From: Rhipicephalus microplus
Taxonomy: Eukaryota > Arthropoda > Arachnida > Ixodida > Ixodidae
Length of the DNA stretch: 64,000 bases
Assembly: GCF_043290135.1 (NCBI RefSeq)
Contig: NC_134705.1
Coordinates: 38,466,271-38,530,270 of the forward strand
Reading direction: 5' to 3'
Below, piece by piece: positions 58,480 to 64,000 of the stretch. The position numbers and the translations under genes were made by a program. Within the stretch, counting starts at the first letter, position 1, and each line of letters begins with the position of its first letter. A model generated the notes under the pieces. That model searched no databases. It was not told the origin of the DNA and saw nothing but the letters and a program-made list of their open reading frames with translations.

Positions 58480-59701
58480 ACTACTTGACGATTTCCGCGT
58501 CTCCTTTGACCGCGGACAACCTCCCTTGGGACGCACGTCAGTTTTTGCTCACCGACACTGGTCATCATAATCCGCTTCGTCAGCGCCTCTACCAAGTCTC
58601 GCAGGCTGAGCGTGACGTCATCACTCAACACGTCGATGAGATGCTGCAACGTGGCGTCATTTAACACTCCCACAGTCATTGGGCTTCGCCAATGGTCCTC
58701 GTGCGGAAAAAGAATGACTCCATTACGTTTTGCGTGGATTTTCGCGACTAAATCACACGCAAAGATGTATATCCCCTGCCACGCATTGATGACGCCTTAG
58801 ATTGCCTTCATGGTGCAGATTTTTTCTCTTGATGATTGATTGATTGGTGGAGTTTAAGGTCCCAAAACCACCATATGATTATGAGAGACACCGTAGTGGA
58901 GGGCTCCGGAAATTTCGACCACCTGAGGTTCTTTAACGTGCACCCAATACTGAGCACACGGGTCTACAACGTTTCCGCCTACATCGGAAATGCAGGCGCC
59001 GCAGCCAGAATTCGAGCCCGCGACCTGTGGGTCAGCAGCCGAGTACCTTAGCCACTAGACCACCACGGCGGGGCAGATTTTTTTTTTCTCTTCACTGGAT
59101 CTGCGCTCTGAATATTGGCAAGTGCCAATGGCCAAAGCAGACCGTCCAAAAACAAGGTTTGTGACCAGTGACGGCTTATATGAATTTAATATAATGCCTT
59201 ATAATGTCCTTGCAATGCGCCGGCGACTTTAAAAGGGTGATGAACAGTGTTCTGAGGGTACTTAAATGGCAAATCTTCCTTTGAAGTTTGGATGACCTAG
59301 TTGTATTTTCTGCAAATTTTGAAACTCATCTTTCCTGTCTGCAACAAGTTCTCCAGAGTCTTACGGCAGCCAGGTTGCAACTGAACTTCAAGAAATGTCA
59401 ATTTGGCGCCCGCAAACTCGCAATTTTGGCCACGTCGTCTGAGAAAAATGGAATATTGCCAGACCCTGCCAAACTGCGTGCCGTTGCCGAGTACCTCAAG
59501 CCCACTACCCTAGAGGAGCTCCGTAGCTTCGTAGGATTTTACTCGTGTTTTCGGCGTTTCATACGCAATTTTATCTCTATAATCACCTTCCTGAGTCAGC
59601 TTCTTTCCAGTTGCGAGGACCTCTCGGGCTGGGATTCTCATTGCGATGACGCATTCACGACGCTGCACCGCCTACTCACGTCTCCGGCAGTTCGATTCTA
59701 A
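58480..59701 (+). pseudogene. Reverse transcriptase of Gypsy copy 3, split by a SINE
   Basis: Blocks in several frames: LRQRLYQVSQAERDVITQHVDEMLQRGVI (58577-58664), [21 protein letters not shown] (to 58830), then after the SINE SLDLRSEYWQVPMAKADRPKT (about 59095-59155), YEFNIMPY, the box LDDLVVFSANFETHLSCLQQ (59288-59347, both Asp present), LNFKKCQFGARKLAIL and FVGFYSCFRRFIRNF. Stops and frameshifts throughout. Confidence 0.8.
58831..59074 (-). mobile_element. tRNA-derived SINE (tick Ruka-like) inserted in RT of Gypsy copy 3
   Basis: The (GATT)n tail is at 58831-58846 and the tRNA-like head at the right end (minus: GGTGGTCTAGTGGCTAAGG). Flanks AGATTTTTTCTCTT (58817-58830) and AGATTTTTTTTTTCTCTT (59075-59092) are the target duplication with a length change in the T run. 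The RT frame (ADFF / SLDLRS) resumes across it. Confidence 0.92.
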
Positions 59702-60170
59702 TGCACCTACTGAAATTCACATGGTTGCTAGCGATGTCGGCCTCGGTGCCATTCTCGCTCAACGCAAGGATGGCTGCGACGAGTACGTTGTCGCCTATGC
59801 TAGCCATACCCAACGAAGGCAGAGCCCAACTATTCCGTCGCAGGAAAGGAGTGCTTGGCTATCATTTGGGCTTTAAGAAAATTTTGCACTTACCTTTACG
59901 GACGCCAGTTTGATGTTGTCACAGATCACCATGCCTTATGCTGGCTAGCGTCCATGAAAGACCCTACTCGTCACCTAGCTGGTTGGGCTTTACGCCTTCG
60001 GGAATACAACATCCGTGTTGTTTATCGCTCAGGACGCAGACATTCAGACGTCGATGCACTATCCTGTTCTCCGCTGCCTCCTGTCATTGCCTGCTTACCA
60101 ACTGCCATCTGCGATTCGTCATCGTTGAGCATCACCGACATGCCAGCCGAGCAGTGCAAGGATCTCTGAA
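59646..60170 (+). pseudogene. RNase H of Gypsy copy 3
   Basis: [23 protein letters not shown] corresponds to [21 protein letters not shown] of copy 1, with the catalytic Asp of TDAS changed to Val. [25 protein letters not shown] (keeps TDHHAL) and [16 protein letters not shown] follow. Two frame changes. Confidence 0.8.
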
Positions 60171-60229
60171 TCAATTCTCTGCTCGACATCCTCTCTCACA
60201 GTTCATCAGAATCGAATTCACGCTCTCTC

Positions 60230-61410
60230 TTTCTCGTCAAGCAAGCCACTTTGCTGTTCGTGAAGACTTAATGTATCGCCGGAATTACCTAACGAATGGC
60301 TGTGAGTGGCTCCTTGTCATCTCCCAGCATTTGCGCTCGGACACCTGCGCTGCCTTTCACGATGACCCCCAGTGTGGACACGCTGTAGTATTCAAGACTT
60401 ACTCTCGCCTTCGTCTAAGATACTGCTGACGTGGCATGTATCGGCACGTTCGCCAGCACGTTCAGTCATGTGCCACGTGTCAACGCCACAAGACGTTTTC
60501 TCACAACACTGCTGGCCCTTTGCAACCCTTGACCTGCCAAGTGAGACCATTCGGCCGCGTTGGAGCTGATATGTATGGTCCTCTACCCAACACTCTTCCA
60601 GGCAACCGGTTGGTTATCGTCGCTATCGATCATTTGACGCGCTACGCTGAAACATCTGCGCTGCCTGCTACCACTGGGGAGGACATCGCTTTTTTCCTTC
60701 TTCACGATCTGATTTTGCGACATGGTGCAACCCGTTAATTGCTGAGTGACCGTGGCCGCGTGTTTCTCTCAAACACCGTCGACAAACTGCTCATGGAATG
60801 TCACATTGTTCATTGGAAAGCCTTCGTATACCAACCTCAAACCAATGGCATGACAGAAGGTTTAATCGTACCCTTGGAGATATGCTTGCCATGTACGTGT
60901 GTGACCACCACACTTATTGGGACCAAGTGCTAGCTTTTGCCACATACGCGTACAACTCTGCGCCACAAACAACCATCCGCTTCACTCCTTTCTTCTTCCT
61001 GTACGGACGTGAACCATCATGCTCCATGGACAACATTCTCTCTTACAGACCTCACAGACCTCACAGTTCCGCAGCGACGCTTGTTTCGAAGCAGCTGCTT
61101 ATGCCGAAGAGTGTCGTCAACTCGCTCGCTCGTTTACCGCGCAAGACCAATGGCGCCAGAAAACTTACCACGATGACTCTGCTTCTATCATGCCCACTAT
61201 AACCCAGGAAGGTTGGTTTGGCTATGCGTCCCGTCTACCCCTCTCGTCCTTCCCAAAAGTTTTCCTCGAAATACCATGACCCCTACCTTGTGGTGCGGCA
61301 AACATCTCCCGTCAACTATGAAGTTTAGCCCATTGGTCTACCTTCGGACCAACGCTTCCGTGGGCGCGAAACAGTTCACGTATCTCGTCTCTAACCGTGA
61401 TTTAATCCTC
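60230..61410 (+). pseudogene. Integrase of Gypsy copy 3
   Basis: The zinc-binding region [19 protein letters not shown]...CATCQRHK (60355-60495) is intact in residues except for a stop at about 60427. The core has FGRVGADMYGPLPNT (first Asp), [19 protein letters not shown] (stop before the second Asp block at 60736), and [19 protein letters not shown] read across a frameshift at about 60860. ATYAYNSAPQTTI..FFFLYGREPS and GWFGYASRLPL follow. Sister to copy 1. Confidence 0.8.
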
Positions 61411-61466
61411 CTCTCGTGTTGTTTCCTTAGGTCACCTGGTTGGGTCCTTTCTGCACGGGGAATAAG

Positions 61467-61533
61467 TGTACCGGAGCATAGTGGCGACAGCTCTGTGCCA
61501 GCGTAAAGGAAGACGTCGACGTCCCTGTGGCCG
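61467..61533 (+). repeat. 3' LTR start of Gypsy copy 3, truncated
   Basis: TGTACCGGAGCATAGTGGCGACAG aligns to the 5' LTR with many substitutions and stops matching after GTCCCTGTGGC at about 61533, where the next LINE's sequence appears to begin. Confidence 0.65.
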
Positions 61534-61787
61534 TCAGGTACAGGTGGGGATCACTAGGTGGCGTCGAGGAGCGCGGACGTGAAAACGTCAGCTCCCGCTT
61601 ATCTGAATGTTTTCGATCTTTTTTTTTTTGCTCCAAGATCACCTTGCTTTGTGCTTATTCGAACAAGCAAGCTCTGCGGTTTCAATAGAGACACCACTTT
61701 TAGCGGTGAGTGAACTGTTAGACATGTTTTTGAACTTTAAAGTTGCGACGTGGCGAGCGTCTCTGCTAACCCTAACCACACCTGAGG

Positions 61788-62222
61788 TTGGCGAGGAGTA
61801 CGGTCGTTAGACGTAGCCAAGGGCTCGGCCAGACGCGGCAGCTACTGGATCATCCTCCGTACGTTGCAGCTGACAACCAGGCACTGAAAACGCCTTCCAC
61901 CATAACCGTGGAGGGAATTGAAGTAAGTGCGGAAATCTTCGACGTACCAGGATGGGCGACCGCCATGGGACGCCTAAGACAAACGACTCCACCGAACGAG
62001 GAGCTGGCCACTGGGACGGTCGAGCACAACAACCAACCGAAGCACCCCTGGAGCTTCAAAAAGAGTCAATTGGCACTACATCATATGGCGGACGTTGGCG
62101 ACGTTGGCGAACACGCTAGCCAAATTATGGAAACCTTTAGGAATTACACTGACAAAGCTAACCAGAGGTTCGTGAGCCTGGAGAAGATGGTAGCCAACCC
62201 ACCTGTGGCGGCTGCTCCTTAG
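61788..62222 (+). pseudogene. ORF1-like protein of the right-edge LINE
   Basis: 144 codons from ATG 61788. It is charged, with a helical C-terminal part (SQIMETFRNYTDKANQRFVSLEKMV) that could form a coiled coil, as in many LINE ORF1 proteins. No zinc knuckle in this frame. The stop at 62220 is followed by further similar-composition sequence, so it may be truncated. Function is inferred only from position. Confidence 0.45.
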
Positions 62223-62379
62223 AACCTAAGCGAGGATGAACCAGTGGTTACGGCACGCGTGCCGAGCATAACTTCTAGAGCTTAGGTCCGACCAGTCAAA
62301 GCACGCAATCTCGCGGAGGGAACGTGCCGCGACGCACACAAGCTACGAAGCCAAAACGCTGCTGACCGTAAAGAGATTA

Positions 62380-63138
62380 AGATCTGGCAGTGGAACTGTA
62401 ACTACCTTCAGAGACTCAAAGCACCACTAACACAACTGCTGCTAGCCTGTAAAAACGCCGCATTTAATATTGCTACAGGAATGTGGAGAAAGCAAAACTG
62501 CTAAAAGCATTGGCATACGGGGGTACAGGGTAGCTAGGGCGACCGTGCGCCCCGAGCAGAACAAGACGCGAGGAGTGGCTACCTTCATCCGGAAGGACAT
62601 ATTGTTCAAAAACAAAACAAAACTTATACAAAAAAGGTCTGGAAACGGTCCTGGTGGAACTCTTACCACACAGGGCTTTTAAAAGAAACATCTTTGTGCT
62701 CGATGTTTACAGTCCTCCATCAATAAAAAAAAAGATTTCAACAGACTGCTTACCTCGGCTGTAAAAATGGCGGGTGACAATCCGATCATAGTAATGGGTG
62801 ATTTTAATGCCACGAGCATTGAGTGGAGATACATTAAAAGCGAAGGCAAGGACACCAAGTTAGCAGAAAGCACGAATGCGCTGGACCTGCAGCTTATAAA
62901 CAACCTTGCCCTCCCTCCAAGAAGAGGTAATTCAGTACAGCGGGACACTATGCCTGACTTAACCTTCACAAGGAACGTCAAAGCTAACTGGGATAACCTC
63001 GCCGAGGACCTAGGTAGCGACCACTGCATCCCAGAATTTACCGTTGAGAACGAGGCGAAAGCGCCAAGAAAATTTAAAATCACAGACTGCGACCAGTTTC
63101 GTAAAATAAGAAAGCAGAAGGGCAGTACGGAACTATAA
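62380..63138 (+). pseudogene. Endonuclease of the right-edge LINE
   Basis: Blocks: KIWQWNCNYLQRLKAPLTQLL (about 62375-62445), IGIRGYRVARATVR and TRGVATFIRKDI (62505-62610), then after a frame change near 62690 IIVMGDFNATSIEW (62785-62826), MPDLTFTRN and GSDHCIPEFTV (catalytic His present; about 63012-63045). The QE motif is degraded. The domain nicks target DNA in active LINEs. Confidence 0.75.
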
Positions 63139-63639
63139 TAAGAAGCCCTTTTAAATGAATTAAAAAAGACAGCAAATGGGGCCACTAAAGAAGTAGAGAC
63201 TTCTGAAGCTATCCAGGCCATAGACTCTCACCTGGCCAATTTGCTACAGAAAAAGCATGACTTGAAAGAAGTGTGGCGTAAAAACAAGCTCAACAGACAC
63301 GCACGAAAATCGCGGACCTTGACCGCGAAATCAAATCTCACGCAGAAACGCTCTGCGCCCAGCAGTGGAACAACACATGTGACGAAGCAAATGGCGAAAT
63401 GCGGAGGGGAAGCGATTGGGGGCTGCTAAAACACCTTATGGCGGACAGCGCCAGAGGCGCATCCACCAGATGCGGCACCCAGCTGCAAATTGAACGATTG
63501 GTGCACAAGCACCCACAGGAAAGTGGGGAATCCCAAGCTCTCCTCAAAACGCTACGCAAAAAATATCTCCCACTAGAAAGCAAACCAGTAGCCTGGGAAA
63601 ACAAAAATCCCTCTTATCGAGGTCAATCACAAGAAAAGC

Positions 63640-64000
63640 TAGATTAACCGTTCAGCGAAGCTGAAATACGGTACGCTCTACAGGAACTCAGTGGCAGATC
63701 GGGGCCAGGGCCAGATGCCATCGACAATAAACTGCTACGGAATTAAGACGATAAAGCAATTGTAATTATTAATAAGAAGATAAATGAGGCATGGGAAATG
63801 GTACCGTGCCACAAGAATGGCATAGCGCCAAGGTTTCGCTCAACCCGAATCCTGGAAAACCGCTGAGCATCGATGACCTAAGGCCCATATCACTCACATC
63901 TTGCGTTGGAAAAGTAGCTGAGCATGCAATACTCAACCGTATCACGGACCACATTGAGAGCAATGGGCTCTTTCGACACAACATTATTGGCTTCCGCAGG
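63640..64000 (+). pseudogene. RT start of the right-edge LINE (partial)
   Basis: FSEAEIRYALQELSGRSGPGPDAID (63650-63725), a stop, then LNPGKPLSIDDLRPISLTSC and GKVAEHAILNRITDHIESNGL...IIGFR to the last base. The catalytic motifs lie beyond the window. Confidence 0.75.

Larger units (their letters stand above)
56198..61533 (+). mobile_element. Decayed Ty3/Gypsy element (copy 3), split by a SINE
   Basis: A 157 bp 5' LTR (56198-56354) is followed by TTTGGTGGAAGCG (primer-site-like), gag, protease, RT, RNase H, integrase and a 3' LTR start at 61467 that is cut off at about 61533. The protein blocks closely parallel Gypsy copy 1 in order and wording, showing one lineage. Multiple frameshifts and stops make it inactive. 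A SINE interrupts RT. Confidence 0.88.
61534..64000 (+). mobile_element. I/R1/Jockey-type LINE, degenerate, 3' end outside the window
   Basis: A GC-rich 5' part (61540-61610), an ORF1-like frame, an endonuclease with GDFN and SDH, and the start of RT (LRPISLTSCVGKVAEHAI...IIGFR) running off the right edge. It begins just inside the 3' LTR of Gypsy copy 3, so it either inserted there or took part in a rearrangement. Frame changes near 62460, 62690, 63140 and 63420-63830. Confidence 0.8.

Overview
The window looks like nuclear DNA of an animal with a repeat-rich genome, most likely a hard tick (Ixodidae). Evidence for this: (i) five matches to a tRNA-derived SINE with a (GATT)n tail that I recognise as the ixodid type (I recall it as 'Ruka'; the name is from memory); (ii) many Penelope-like elements (PLEs) with a C-terminal GIY-YIG domain; (iii) CR1/L2-like and Tx1-like LINEs; (iv) one lineage of short-LTR Ty3/Gypsy elements. 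Long (TA)n tracts and AT-rich spacers also fit an arthropod genome. I found no convincing complete host protein-coding gene, no rRNA, no CRISPR array and no intact tRNA gene. The one hint of a host gene is a weak minus-strand candidate at about 15.3-17.1 kb: exon-like Cys-rich copies, a polyadenylation signal and a GC-rich 5' region.

Layout. 1-3.3 kb: CR1/L2-like LINE (+), entering from the left edge. 4.45-9.4 kb: a tRNA-headed SINE, then a nearly full-length but broken Tx1-like LINE (-). 9.9-11.8 kb: a quasi-palindrome, a TCCG-type minisatellite and unassigned sequence. 11.8-14.2 kb: a PLE (-) broken by a LINE tail and a SINE. 14.2-17.3 kb: (TA)n, SINE fragments, a ~35 bp tandem repeat, and the candidate host exons. 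17.3-18.6 kb: a second PLE (+) broken by a TIR element carrying a 60 bp minisatellite. 18.7-20.65 kb: a ~2 kb non-autonomous LTR element sitting inside a (TA)n tract. 20.8-30.1 kb: a decayed Ty3/Gypsy element (+) split by a 5.0 kb TIR insertion with a TTA target duplication, itself containing two PLE pieces in inverted orientation. 31.2-31.6 kb: an integrase fragment with a perfect palindrome. 31.7-33.6 kb: a LINE (+) split by a SINE. 35.8-37.6 kb: a second inverted PLE pair. 41.3-41.9 kb: (TA)n and a LINE tail. 42.07-47.32 kb: a structurally intact Ty3/Gypsy element (-) with near-identical LTRs, a target-site duplication, Gag, Pol and a GGGAAAC -1 frameshift site. 48.9-51.8 kb: a divergent SINE, microsatellite and LINE remnant. 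52.8-54.2 kb: a PLE of a different clade (+). 55.67-56.14 kb: an inverted-repeat element built from a tRNA-like SINE. 56.2-61.5 kb: a decayed Ty3/Gypsy element (+) split by a SINE. 61.5-64 kb: a further LINE (+), running off the right edge.

How the parts work together: the window records successive mobile-element insertions. The only element with an apparently complete coding set is the Ty3/Gypsy copy at 42-47 kb (Gag capsid/nucleocapsid, protease, reverse transcriptase, RNase H, integrase). SINEs would depend on LINE proteins and the small LTR element on another element's Pol. Nesting order can be read at several loci and gives relative ages.
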